Shown: positions 1 through 9,484, numbered from the stretch's first letter. The stretch is 12,276 nt of DNA from Fomitopsis serialis (GCF_022376445.1 NW_025955735.1:1-12276); one strand, 5' to 3'. Notes: generated from the sequence alone by a model not told the origin. Numbers and translations are program-made.

Positions 1-13
1 TGAGTACGAAATG

Positions 14-1848
14 TTAGTAAATCAAGTAATCGCACACTGGAAACACGACAGTACAGTTTGGCGGCCAGTCCACATCGGGGTGACTGTCTGCCTCCCACAA
101 GTGATTTGCGGGATCGTGACGATCAGTCATTGTCACCGAAAACGTGAAAAACGGGTCTTCTTCCCTGCCAAGCAGCATGGTCTCGTCGTGTACTCGGTAT
201 GCTATAAACATGGTCGCATCAGACCTGACACTCGGCTGTCATAAAGTCCGGATGCACGCCCAAGCCTACACCGCTAACCGGGCTTGCATATGGCATTCGG
301 TTCGAAGCACGCCCCGGACGATGGGTGCAGTGCCGAAGACCAGGCTGCGAAGAGCTGTGTACAAAGGTCACTCACCGTCTTCAGTGCTGTTCTCCATGCC
401 TTGCGTAATTTCTGAAGCCTGGGAACGACTACAATGAGCATAAGTCGCGAAATATCCCATGAACACGTACCGAGGCCTCGCCCTCATTGTCTTCGAAAAT
501 GGTCGGATCCGGAGCCCCGCCAGACTCGTTCGCACCGTGACGAGACACCGGTTTCTTTTGACCGGGGCATGAGCTTGGACGCGGGGCCTTGATGTGTGCC
601 CCAAGTTGACCGATTGCGCCGCTGGACTGACGGGCTTAGCGGGTTTGTCCTGACCCACCGCGGCGGGGCCAATCACGTCGGGCCGAGCAACCTTCAGAGC
701 GCGAGGGCGTGGGCGAGGGTTGTAGAGGCGGGGACGTGGCGGGCTCATCTGGGTGGCACCGGCTTTCAGGGATTTGTTCCCTTCGTCCACCATCTCCACG
801 TCAGAATCCGCACTTGTGCTCTGCGTCGCCGGCTTTGTGTGGCGACAATGACGACGTCGGAGTCACTACTTGCTTCCCCCCCTTGACGTTCGGTCCCACT
901 TGCTTTCCCGTGAGAGGCACTGTCGAGACAACGCGGAGTAACCCGTAGGCATCGATACCTCGGTGAGGCTCTGATGCAACGCCTTGTGAGTGTAAAGCAA
1001 CCAGCCCAGCTCCAATGACTTACCGCAGGTTTGCGCTTGAAAGGGATGCCCCATCGTCCGAGCCTGATTGGCCCCCGGCAGCGACTTGCGCCGGAGGTGG
1101 ATTCGCCTAGAAGGTGGCATCGCAGTAAGCACGAAAACAATGGAAGACAAGATAATGAACAAGGTAACGTGGAGAAGACTTACCTGCATTCCCGGATCTC
1201 GGCTTTGTTCTCCTCGGATAGCCTGCGCGCCGTTCGCAACCCCCTTGTCCGCGTCCGCCGGGAGAACCTGTGTGGTGGTTCGCTGGTTTATTGGGTGAAT
1301 TAGCGTGACGAATTGGCAAAGTACTGTACTACCCGCACTCACCGAGATTTTGACACGCTTCTCGGGGGCCTGCGATGATTCCCGGCCATCCACGGGATCC
1401 GTCTCGCGCCGGGCAGAGTGAGATTGGCCCTGCATACACGTCGGTCAGTGTTAGAGTAAATGATCCAATATACGTACATTGTCGGGCGGGGCATGCGAGC
1501 CCTTGCGCTTCATCGGGACATTGAACCCTCCCGGCCGCACACGGTAGGTTGGCGCCTTCATATCCCCGGCTGCTGTGGCCGGAGTTTGCTTATCCGCATT
1601 GGCCGTTGTCTGTGTCGCCCGCTAAGACGACCTGTTGTTAGTGTAATACCGAATTTCGAGCTGAACGTCCACGTACCTGAGATTCAGCAGCCGCAGCATC
1701 CTTAGCCGTATGCCCCAACGTCACATCGGCCCGAATGCGAGCACTGCTCGAATCTTCCTCTGCTGCTGCGGGTCGAGCGGAAGAACCTATCCGGGGTAGT
1801 CAGCAATAGAACACAGAGGGTGGAATACACCGTACCTTGCGTAGACAT
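14..1848 (-). CDS. Gene C: disordered nuclear-type protein with unrecognised C-terminal domain (multi-exon, frame-disrupted)
   Basis: I do not recognise this protein. The start is ATG at 1848-1846 (MSTQ...). Introns that keep frame and have good signals are 1835-1787, 1676-1622, 1477-1430, 1342-1283, 1183-1107, 1023-971 and 470-419. A stop (TAA) lies at 14-16. The first ~200 residues are low-complexity (Ala, Ser, Gln, Pro) with basic patches (PMKRKGS, PEKRVKIS) that could serve nuclear import. Two acidic-hydrophobic patches follow (SDSDVVIVA near 850-870, DSDVEMVDE near 780-810). The C-terminal part (about 360 to 14) is more folded-looking: VHPDFMTAEC, then MLLGREEDPFFTFSVTMTDR and a Trp/Pro-rich end (DVDWPPNC, ending CDYLIY). 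The frame breaks at about 820, 560-600 and 220, and the last intron (donor GTGAGT at 375) has no convincing acceptor. It is transcribed divergently from gene B. The seven phase-compatible introns make a real gene likely; function is unknown. Confidence 0.68.
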
Positions 1849-2073
1849 CTTGGATGATGGAAGGCAACAACAACGCGACGCGCCATCACAATGTTCATGT
1901 TCGGTTAATTTTCCCGCGGCCCGCCGTGTGCACGTGACCGTCGGTGTTGATCTTCACGATCGGTGTGGCTTCGGCTCGCTTGTCTCTTGCTTTCATCACC
2001 CCGCGTCCACTGTCTGTTGCCGCGCCGTCCTCGCATCCTCATCCACTCTGCTTCGCTTTTGCTCTCGCCCAAA
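1849..2073. promoter_or_regulatory. Divergent intergenic region between genes C and B (putative bidirectional promoter)
   Basis: This 225-bp gap separates the two divergent start codons. It has a CACGTG E-box at 1931-1936, within CACGTGACC, the same 9-mer seen upstream of gene E. The stretch just before gene B's ATG is pyrimidine-rich (roughly 1978-2070), as is common near fungal transcription starts. I see no clear TATA box. A shared promoter is inferred from the arrangement alone. Confidence 0.5.
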
Positions 2074-4992
2074 ATGTCGACCGACGCTGCCACCGCCACC
2101 GCCCCACCATCCGCCAACCCCGAGCCTCCGCGCACGGCAAAGTCGCCGGCGGAAATCGCCGTGTATCTGGAGGAGGCAAACAGACGTCTCGTAACGTTGC
2201 TGGGGGGGCGCATGGTTCGTCCGGACGAGGAGGAGAAGCTGTTGGAGGAGATAGTGAGTGTTGCATACTCGCTGTGTATTTCCCGCGTTGTTGACCCTGG
2301 ACTCTGCAGCTCGATCCTCTCGTGGACCTCCTGGTAAGTGACATGTCTTGCCCATGACACAAGCCATGCTGAGAGAGTGGAACAGCGTGACGCAATGGAG
2401 GAGATCACCCTGTGCTGGTCGGAGGACAAGCCTCTCGAGCTGCTTCCACTTGTCCCGCTGATGCTGCTCTCGGCCATCCTCGAGATCAACCTTGTCGACT
2501 CCGAGGGAGTCCCGGTGAGGCTGTCTCGGATTTCCCCCCTCGATGACAGGCTCCCGGATTGCGAGTGGTACAACCCGCTCGCCCCGCCCGGCTTGTATTC
2601 CGCCGCCAGCCACGGCAACGCAGCCGCGGGACCATCCCGCCCAAGCCACGCCGTACGCTTCCGGGACCTTGCGGAAGACGACTCAAATGGTGAGGAGGAG
2701 GCTCCGGTGCATGAGGACGAGATGGAGATCGACGAGGACGAGCCGAGGGAATCGCGGGCCGTGGTGAAGAAGAGCAGCTCGGGGAGAAAGAGGTCGGCTG
2801 CGTCGAAGAAGCGTAAACGCGCTGCAACTCCGCCCAGGTCGGCAAAAGGTAAACGGCGCGCACGCCCGGACGACGATGACTCCGTGGATGAGCAGGAGGC
2901 GGAGGAGCAGGACGAGGTGGAGGAGGAGGAGGAGGAGGAGGAGGAGGAAATCCAAGCCAAGTCGAAGGGAAAAGGTGAGTATCTGAGCTTCGGTCGCGAG
3001 GGCATTGGTAACAGACGGGGCGTTAGGGAAAGCGGGGCAGAAAGGGATCCTCAAGCGGAACACGCGCGACGCAACGGTGGATGCGAAGGCCGCGAAGGCC
3101 GCAAAGGCTGCGAAGAAGGATCGTGCCGCCTGGCAAATGGACTACAACGCGGAAGGGGAAACTCGGAAGGAGGTTGACAAGGACCTGAGGGTACGTTCCG
3201 CCTATCTAACCTGATTTTTCCACACTCACATCCTCTGCAGAACCCTCCTTGCACGGCCTGCAAGGGGTTCCCGTGCTACATTTCGGTACCCGAGGTGTCA
3301 GCACTCCGTAAGGACGGCAAGCCGAAGAAAAGGAAGGTCCCGGCGTGCGATTTCTGCCACGTCAAGAAGACACGGTGCGTAGATATTGACACTGAGGGCA
3401 CCTTCAAGCCACAGAAGAGCAGCCGGGCGACATCGTCGAAGAAATCGCCAGGCTCTGGCTCTCGAGCTAGCAGTGTGGTGTCGGACCTGTCGCAGAGTGT
3501 TGCCGAGGGTCCCCCAAGCACGGGCGCCGGCTCGGACGACGAAAGCGACACCGGCTCGGTCGCCACAACAGGCTCGCGGCGAAGCACTCGTCGCAGCAAT
3601 ACGCCTTCGCGGCGACCAATGCCCGTCACGAAGCAGCCAGCGAAGCGAGGACGGAGTGCTGCACCATCGAAAGGAAAGGGGAGGGCCGACCCGGCGAGGA
3701 ATCATCCAAGGCGGATGCCGGCCGAGAGCCCCCACGGAAGCGGGCGAAGACTGCACAGGACCCGCCGCCCGACCCGACAGATATCAGTAAGTGAAAGGTA
3801 CCCATGTCTCTGGTACTGCCCACTAATGTCGTAGGGCGTATGTATCCAGTGGTTCCGGGCGGGATGGCGCTCTCTCGGCGCTCCCGTGGTCGTCTTACAA
3901 CGTCAGGCCGAGCTCGCCGCGAACACTGAGCTACGTATCCGCGAGCTCGAAGGTAACGTGTGGCGGCTCAACGAGCAGGTGGCCGCCCTGGAGGCGATGA
4001 ACAACGCACTGCTGGAGCACCAGCGGTTGCTGGTAAGTCGCCCATGCCCTCGCTTCTCGGGCTAACATGTCCTTCAGGTCTTACATTCTTGGGCGGGGCA
4101 ATCAGGCGGCGTACATCGAAGCCCTGCGCGACATGGTGGACGGCGGGAACGAAGGGCCCCCTGCGGAGATGAACAGTCCTGGGCGACGGTCGATGTCCCA
4201 GTCACCACCCGCACCGGAAGCCATTGGCGGCGCTGGGAACAGGTCAGGCTCGGGGGGAGGATGTGGAAGACCAGCCGGCCGTTGCTATTGTCCGGCCCGC
4301 CCTCCACGTCCCCATGCAAGCATCGCCGCCAGTGCGTGCGCTACAGTGAGTTCTTTTTACGATGTCACCTTTATGTCCGAGCGGCACATTAACGCTGTAA
4401 CCTAGCCGGCCCCGGCGCAAGCCACATCCGAGGCTCCGGTGCCCGGCCCGTCGACGCAGGGACCCCCGGCGGTTCCCGCTCTGCCACCCCGCCTCCTATG
4501 GGCAAGTCGCGAGTTTGGCACAGGCGCGGGCGGACTGGGTAGCTTCATGCCGAGGCCCCTGTTCAGTCAAGTGCCCCAGATGCTGGCGGCCGCCGCGAAC
4601 GCACCTCCCCTCCGCCGTCGGTCGACACCGCGCTGCCAATGCCGACAACCGCGACGGGCACCCCGCATGAGGTGGCCGTCCCGCACTCCCGGCCCCGTCA
4701 GGCTCGAACTCCGGCGGCCAGTCTGCACCCGACCCCGATGCAGCCCAGCAGGCTCCGGGACGCCACCGGTCGTGCCGTCGAAACCAACCAGCCGGTCCTC
4801 TGCCGTCCCCGGGGATTCCTCCAGCATGCCAGGCGTGCCACCTCAGCCGGCTGAAGCACCCCACCTCTGCCCCCTGTCCCAACCGACAATACTGGGACTG
4901 AGCAGTCGACCGGGGCCCCTCAGTCTGGAGACAATGAACCGCCCGTGCTGGGCTCGCCGAAGGACACGAGCGGTGCTAATGGCTTGGAGTGA
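2074..4992 (+). CDS. Gene B: nuclear-type protein with permuted Zn2Cys6-like cluster and coiled coil (multi-exon, frame-disrupted)
   Basis: The start at 2074 has a good context (CCAAAATGTCG). Exons read from splice signals: 2074-2253, 2310-2333, 2386-2974, 3015-3190, 3241-3786, 3835-4032, 4106-4331 and 4406-4992, with TGA at 4990. Order of parts: a short helical N-terminus (AEIAVYLEEANRRLVTLLGG), a hydrophobic helix (LELLPLVPLMLLSAILEINL), an acidic/basic disordered region with ten consecutive Glu, and an Ala-Lys repeat. Then come C-x2-C-x4-C (3250-3276) and C-x2-C-x6-C (CDFCHVKKTRC, 3346-3378), a Ser/Arg-rich linker with a basic PPRKRAKT patch, a coiled coil (LRIRELEGNVWRLNEQ, about 3930-4032), and a Pro/Ser-rich tail. 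The KKTRC motif resembles the first half of fungal Zn2Cys6 domains, so DNA binding is a reasonable inference. Frame breaks fall near 3680, at exon 6, at the G6 run near 4252, and inside the last exon. Confidence 0.75.
2920..2949 (+). repeat. (GAG)9-GAA trinucleotide run coding poly-Glu in gene B
   Basis: Nine GAG codons followed by GAA encode ten glutamates in gene B exon 3, 25 nt before the GTGAGT donor at 2975. On the opposite strand the same run produces a long serine-rich spurious reading frame. Confidence 0.9.
3241..3378 (+). other. Cys-cluster region of gene B (Zn2Cys6-like halves in reversed order)
   Basis: Directly after the intron 3191-3240 the exon reads NPPCTACKGFPC: cysteines at 3250, 3259 and 3274 (C-x2-C-x4-C). 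After 23 residues rich in Lys comes CDFCHVKKTRC: cysteines at 3346, 3355 and 3376 (C-x2-C-x6-C). In a canonical Gal4-type domain the C-x2-C-x6-C half with the Lys-rich recognition segment comes first. Six cysteines suit a binuclear zinc site, but the order and long spacer are non-standard. Zinc binding is inferred. Confidence 0.6.
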
Positions 4993-5081
4993 GAGATGCC
5001 GGGGTCGTAGTATGATAGAGTCCTCGCAATGTACCTGTAACGTACGCTCGAATATCTGTACAATGTATCTTGTGGCCAGGA

Positions 5082-5087
5082 AATAAA
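5082..5087 (+). terminator. AATAAA polyadenylation-type signal downstream of gene B
   Basis: AATAAA lies 90 nt after gene B's TGA and about 65 bp before the minisatellite array, a plausible position for 3'-end formation. Fungal poly(A) signals are loose, so this is suggestive only. Confidence 0.45.
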
Positions 5088-5150
5088 CAGTAGCTCGCAG
5101 TTCCTAGACTGAAGCGAGCACCGAGCTTGACCGCCCACCAACACTCAACC

Positions 5151-5545
5151 AACTCTCGGCCCGAGAATCTCAACGAACTCTCGGCCCGAGAATCTCAACG
5201 AACTCTCGGCCCGAGAATCTCACCGAACTCTCGGCCCGAGAATCTCACCAAATCCTCGCCCGAGAATCTCACAGAACTCTCGCCCCGAGAATATCACCAA
5301 ATCTTCGCCCCGAGAATCTCACCAAATCATCGCCCCGAGAATCTCACCGAACTCTCGCCCGAGAATCTCACCAAATGCTCGCCCGAGAAGTCACCGAACT
5401 CTCGGCCCGAGAATCTCACCGAGCTCTCGGCCCGAGAATCTCACCAAATCCTCGGCCCGAGAATCTCACCGAACTCTCGGCCCGAGCAACTCATTCAACT
5501 CTCGGCCCGAGCATATCCTCAAACACTCGGCCCGAGAGGTCCATG
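5151..5545. repeat. Minisatellite: 16 tandem copies of a ~25-bp palindrome-bearing unit
   Basis: Sixteen consecutive units of 23-25 bp, consensus close to AACTCTCGGCCCGAGAATCT plus CACCG/CACCA, fill the interval. Each unit carries the near-perfect inverted repeat TCTCGGCCCGAGA or a shortened form of it. Units 1-4 and 11-13 are closest to consensus; units 5-10 share CTCGCCC or TCGCCCCGA variants, suggesting local homogenisation; units 14-16 are the most diverged. The array lies between the convergent 3' ends of genes B and D. All three forward frames shift through it without a stop over most of its length, because 25 is not a multiple of three. Confidence 0.97.
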
Positions 5546-8500
5546 TTAGGAGGTGGGACAGACAGCATCGCGGGCATTTCATTGCAATTGAGTGTGTACA
5601 AACGTGACATCCGGACAAATCTCTAACGCCGGCGAGTGGACGATCTGGTGCCTTCGTGCTCTTTGCCGACCGCTTTCCCGGCGCCGGCGATGCAGACACG
5701 TTCGGCTTGACCCGTTTTGCCCGGGCACCGATGGCGGATGATTTCTCGGGCTCTCCATCCGCCTTCCGCTTTTTCTGCGTGCGGTATGCCATGTCCGACC
5801 ATAGGTCCGCGATCTCGGTGCAATGTTCCCCCAATTCCTCGACAAAGCGGTAAGTCAGTTGGGATTCGTGCACGTACTGCGGAATTTCTGCCTCCTCGTC
5901 ACTCCGGTGCTCGGTTTTCTTCTCGACGTCCTTCACAACCATTGCAATGGCCAGTGTGACCAGGAGGCCGTCTTCCCGGCCCATCGGAGTGTCGGTGAGG
6001 CTTGTGCGGATTCTGGTGAGCCAGGAGCGGAACTGGTGAGAACACCCTTGTCCCTATGGATATCCGGAGTGCACCTTGCACGGCGGTACTTCCAACTGGC
6101 CCAATCCCACTTCGTCTTGGATTGCCATGCTCCGGTCTCCGGCTGGTCGCTGCTCGTCAACACCACGCAGCCCAGGCTTCAATGATACACCCACCAGGTG
6201 TGCAGATTGTCTACGAGCTTCATAACGCCGTCGTCCACGGTTAGCTGCTTGATCCACTGCCGCCTTTCGTCCCAAGTGTTGCCGGCGACGGCCGGGCTGT
6301 CTCGTGTGGCTGTGGTCCAGGACGACCCGTGCGCACGGCCGGCACGTCCTTTGTCTTCTTCGGCTTGACTACAAATGGAAGGATGTTAGATGTGGCACAT
6401 GCGACACTGACCGTTACTTACCCGGCGTCGGCAGAATGACCACCTCGTTGTCGTCGTCGGCATCGGATTCGGCCGGAGCCTTCTCTTCCGACTGGGCCCA
6501 GCTTCCGGTTTTGCGTCAGGCTGCTTGGCGACCTTGTCGGTTGCTGATCAGTGGTGGTACGATACCTTGGTTTGGGCTTGACGGGCTTCCGGCTGACAGA
6601 GGGCTCGGGGGCAGGCTCGGGCCGGTCACTGGTGGGCTTGACACCCGCTTTGCCGCCCGGGACTTGCTCGCTGCCGGCTTTGAGGTCGTGTTGCCCGCTT
6701 CGTCAACGACCTTGCCGCCCGCTGCAACTGCTGCGGGCTTCTTGAGTCTGCCCGACTGACCTGCCGTGACCGAGCTGTCATTTCCGGATGCCCGACGAGT
6801 GGGCTCGGGCTTCGACGGCGCAGTACGTGGAACGATACCCTTCCCTTTGTCCTTTCGGGCTGGCGGTGGTGCGTCCTCATCCGGCGACGCGGGAACCACT
6901 TCCTTTTTCTTTCCCTTGTCCTTGCGCTTCGGGGACAGTTTCACCGGCTGCTCCTCCTCATCTGTACTGAAGTCAGCTTTGAACACCTCGCCGAAGTCCT
7001 CCTCTCCATCGGTCTCCACCGCAGATTCCTCATCGCTGGCGACGTCGCGGGAGACCGCCGGCGACGTGGGCGAGACGGTCCGGGAGTGGCTTGCCGAGGC
7101 TTGGGGCGTGGGCGCCTTGCCGGAGGTTTAGGCCTCAGCTCCTGTGGGACGACGATCTCCATCTTGGAGTTCTTCCACGCCCTGAATCGCAGCACGGGAC
7201 CCTGTGGGTGCTCGTTTTGCCTTTCGCGCCAGTGGGTGAGGATGGCGTCAAGGTCCCCGGTGCGCATCTTGTTCGGGTCACTCAGGACGCTGCCGGCAGG
7301 GAGGTACTCGGGATCTATGAAGGAGTCGGACAATTCGGACAGCGATTGCCAGGGCACTTTGACTGTTGCTCGTCCGGTGAAATTAACTGTGTATGCAATG
7401 GCAATCATGGAATGCATGTCAATACCGGACGCAAACAGAATCGGTGTAGGATCCGGACACACGCACCATATGTCTTCCGAACAAAGGTCGCCAGAAATTG
7501 CCTCTTGAGCTTCGTCTTCTTGAAGCAGTCGTGGTCGGGCTCCGGCATCAGTGGGTACCCATCCTCATCCTCCTCCCAGTCCATATTCTCGATCAGAGAT
7601 GCTGGGCCGTGATCGGCTTCGTCTTCAAATCCATGCGCATCTGGTCGCTCATGATTCAAGCCTCGTACGCGTCGCCCAAGCATTTCACATACCGAAGGCG
7701 ATGTCAATGTACTTCTTCCACATCCCATACATCAGACCGGTTTTGAACTCGGGCTCGCTCGCAGTGAACTTCGGCACCTTAGGGGCGCCTTCCTCAACAA
7801 ACATCTCGTCGTTGAAGTCGAACCTGGTTTGATCTTTTAATAACTACACCAATGTGTTAAGGTCGGCACACGTACTCCAACACACCACTGGCCCCGTTAT
7901 CCATCGGGATCCCCAAGAGCAGGAAGCACCTCGCGCCGCACTTCCTCCACATGATCTTCATGAAGTCCCTGATCATGTTGGCACCATGCCTTTCTAGCTG
8001 CTTCCGTTGAAGGTCCGCTGGCCAGACCTGGGTGTCCAATCAGAGGCTACCTGCATGTACTCGGCCTGGTCCTCCGGCGACAGATTGTCGCACAGTTCCT
8101 TCAATGCGGTTTGGTAGATGCCCGGGATCCGGCGACTCGCCATTCCCTTGTCTTCTTTTCCTCCCTTTCCTCGCCCTCGTCGTCATCCTCCTCCTCATCC
8201 GACCCATTCTTCCCCCGCTCCCGACCAATCCTAGACATGATCTCCCCGAGCTCATCCTCCCGGTCCCGCGCGGCCACCGTCCTCCACGTTATGTCCTTGC
8301 CGAGCTTGAAGATCTCCTTCTTCACCTGTTCCTTTGATGCTCTTCGGTTGGAGTACCATTTTTCGATGCGCTACCGGAGGTCATCCCTAACTGTCACATC
8401 AAGCATGTAGAATGTGTACCTTTCGTAGAGCTGCATCGAACTGAATCCCCCTCCGCGTCTGGAGCCGTTCAATGCTATTCTCGACGAGCTCCTGACGCCG

Positions 8501-8775
8501 CTGTAGATCCTCGGTAGCCTGCTGATAGTCCTCCAGATTGCTGTTGAGGATCACGAGGTCCTGTTCATTCCAGGTGACTTTCCCCATTTCGAGTGCGGTG
8601 ATGAGGTCAGGGTGCAGCGAAGCAAGCTGTGATTTCTTGACGAAGATGTTGACGGCAAGAGTTTGGTAGCCTCGGGGTGACCGATTTGGTGACACCCCCC
8701 GCCTTGTTCGCCACAACCCTTGGACTCTGAGCTTACATAACAGATGTACTCGGGTTCACCAAATTCTACCTTCAA
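5466..8775 (-). CDS. Gene D: large protein with coiled coil, helical core and Trp-rich C-terminus (multi-exon, frame-disrupted)
   Basis: I do not recognise the family. Reading the minus strand: a first block (VEFGEPEYICY, 8770-8737) is followed by a GTAAGC donor. A coiled-coil block follows (NSNLEDYQQATEDLQRRQEL and on to about 8420), then a charged helical block (KEIFKLGKDITWRTV, 8325 on) and an acidic stretch. The core includes IPGIYQTALKELCDNLSPED (about 8120), MIRDFMKIMWRKCGARCFLL (about 7970) and GLMYGMWKKYIDIAF (about 7700). Clear introns are 7692-7641, 7466-7387 and 6421-6369. A Ser/Pro/Lys-rich linker leads to a Trp-rich part (WDERRQWIKQL, DWASWKYRRARC) and a C-terminal helix with a basic tail (KKRKADGEPEK, RAKRVKP). 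Frame breaks occur near 8680, 8150, 8030, 7110, 6540, 6280 and 6020, with stops TAG at 8373-8371 and TGA at 6181-6179. The true start is not clear. The last open frame ends at 5466, inside the minisatellite, but the real end may be near 5620. Confidence 0.75.
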
Positions 8776-8834
8776 TCATAACATTGCATTGATTTCATTA
8801 TTTCCTAATCACCACATTCTGTTGTCTTGGCTCC

Positions 8835-9359
8835 CCGGCCGTGCTGAATGGGTGCGTGCCGGCCGGAGCATCACGGACGAACCCGCATTGGATTCCAGCG
8901 AGTCACCAAGGTGTGACTTGTTAGCTCTCCAGTTCCATGGTACTCGCCGCATCGCAGATCCCGCTCGCCGCCGGGTCCGGTCACTGACTCCAGTTACCAG
9001 GTTAAGACAAGGCCCATCACCGGCCGTCCCGACCGGGAAGCCAGGGCAGGCTGAAACCGATCTGGCTCCAACATAGCATCCAGGAAATGCTTCTGGCACC
9101 TCGTCTAACTGGATGAAACGCAGCGCACCGGACACGTGACCCGGCAGGCGGGCCGGACCGTTGTGATCGACATCTTGCCGGCCGCATCATTATATACGCA
9201 ACTGACTAATGTCCGGCCGGGCCATTACGCGCCCCATTCTCATGAGAACCATCATGGAATCCTAAATGCTGTCTGATTTAGACGAACTGCAACATTAGCG
9301 ACTCCACGTCGGTGATCCCGGCCCCGGCCGCACCATACCCGGAACACGTGCGGCCGGCC
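8835..9359. repeat. Cluster of eight CCGGCC/GGCCGG motifs
   Basis: Occurrences seen: 8835-8841, 8858-8866, 9020-9026, 9151-9156, 9177-9184, 9213-9220, 9324-9330 and 9352-9359. Several extend to the 8-bp palindromes CCGGCCGG, GCCGGCCG or GGCCGGCC. They are irregularly spaced and the flanks do not match, so this is a motif cluster and not a tandem repeat. Confidence 0.75.
9191..9196. promoter_or_regulatory. TATATA element
   Basis: The only obvious TATA-type sequence in the gap between D and E. It lies about 290 nt upstream of the first ATG considered for gene E and about 415 nt upstream of the gene D coding start. It is palindromic, so its direction cannot be assigned. Confidence 0.3.
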
Positions 9360-9484
9360 CGCTGCATACTGCTGCACTAGTTGCAATCGCAATGGTTGCA
9401 GGAGTTTTGACGTCAGCAATGGCAATACAGAGCTGAACTCTGCCGTCGTCAAACTGCTGAGCTGTTGATTGCTCTGGTAACACC

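Larger units (their letters stand above)
8776..9484. promoter_or_regulatory. Divergent intergenic region between genes D and E, rich in CCGGCC words
   Basis: I see no convincing gene in this ~700 bp. It holds a TATATA at 9191-9196, two CACGTG E-boxes (9133-9138 and 9345-9350) and eight CCGGCC or GGCCGG words between 8835 and 9359. It separates divergent genes D and E, so it probably carries both promoters. If E belongs to a transposon, it may also carry transposase-binding sites. A minus-strand open frame at 9135-8809 lacks an ATG start and was not called. Confidence 0.45.

Noticed and set aside
2514..2548. 35-nt GTGAGG...ACAG intron in gene B
   Set aside because: Its removal would shift the frame into a stop, whereas the unspliced sequence stays open and protein-like.
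1905..3005. Long minus-strand frame of 366 residues, serine-rich
   Set aside because: It is antisense to gene B exons; the serine runs come from the GAG repeat and the acidic codons read backwards, and B has a consistent spliced model.
5151..5545. CRISPR array
   Set aside because: The units are head-to-tail without unique spacers, and the genome is fungal.
5127..5549. Plus-strand frame of 140 residues over the minisatellite
   Set aside because: It is only a translation of the tandem repeat, with no domain, no splice context and no supported start.
6492..6565. Intron in gene D with GTATCG donor
   Set aside because: Splicing does not restore the downstream frame, and the interval itself reads as protein-like (DKVAKQPDAKPEAGP), so a frame break is the simpler view.
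8809..9135. Minus-strand frame that could be gene D's N-terminus (ALRFIQLDEVPEAFPG...)
   Set aside because: It begins at GTG, has no clean splice to the VEFGEPEYICY block, and overlaps the CCGGCC cluster. Not excluded, but unsupported.
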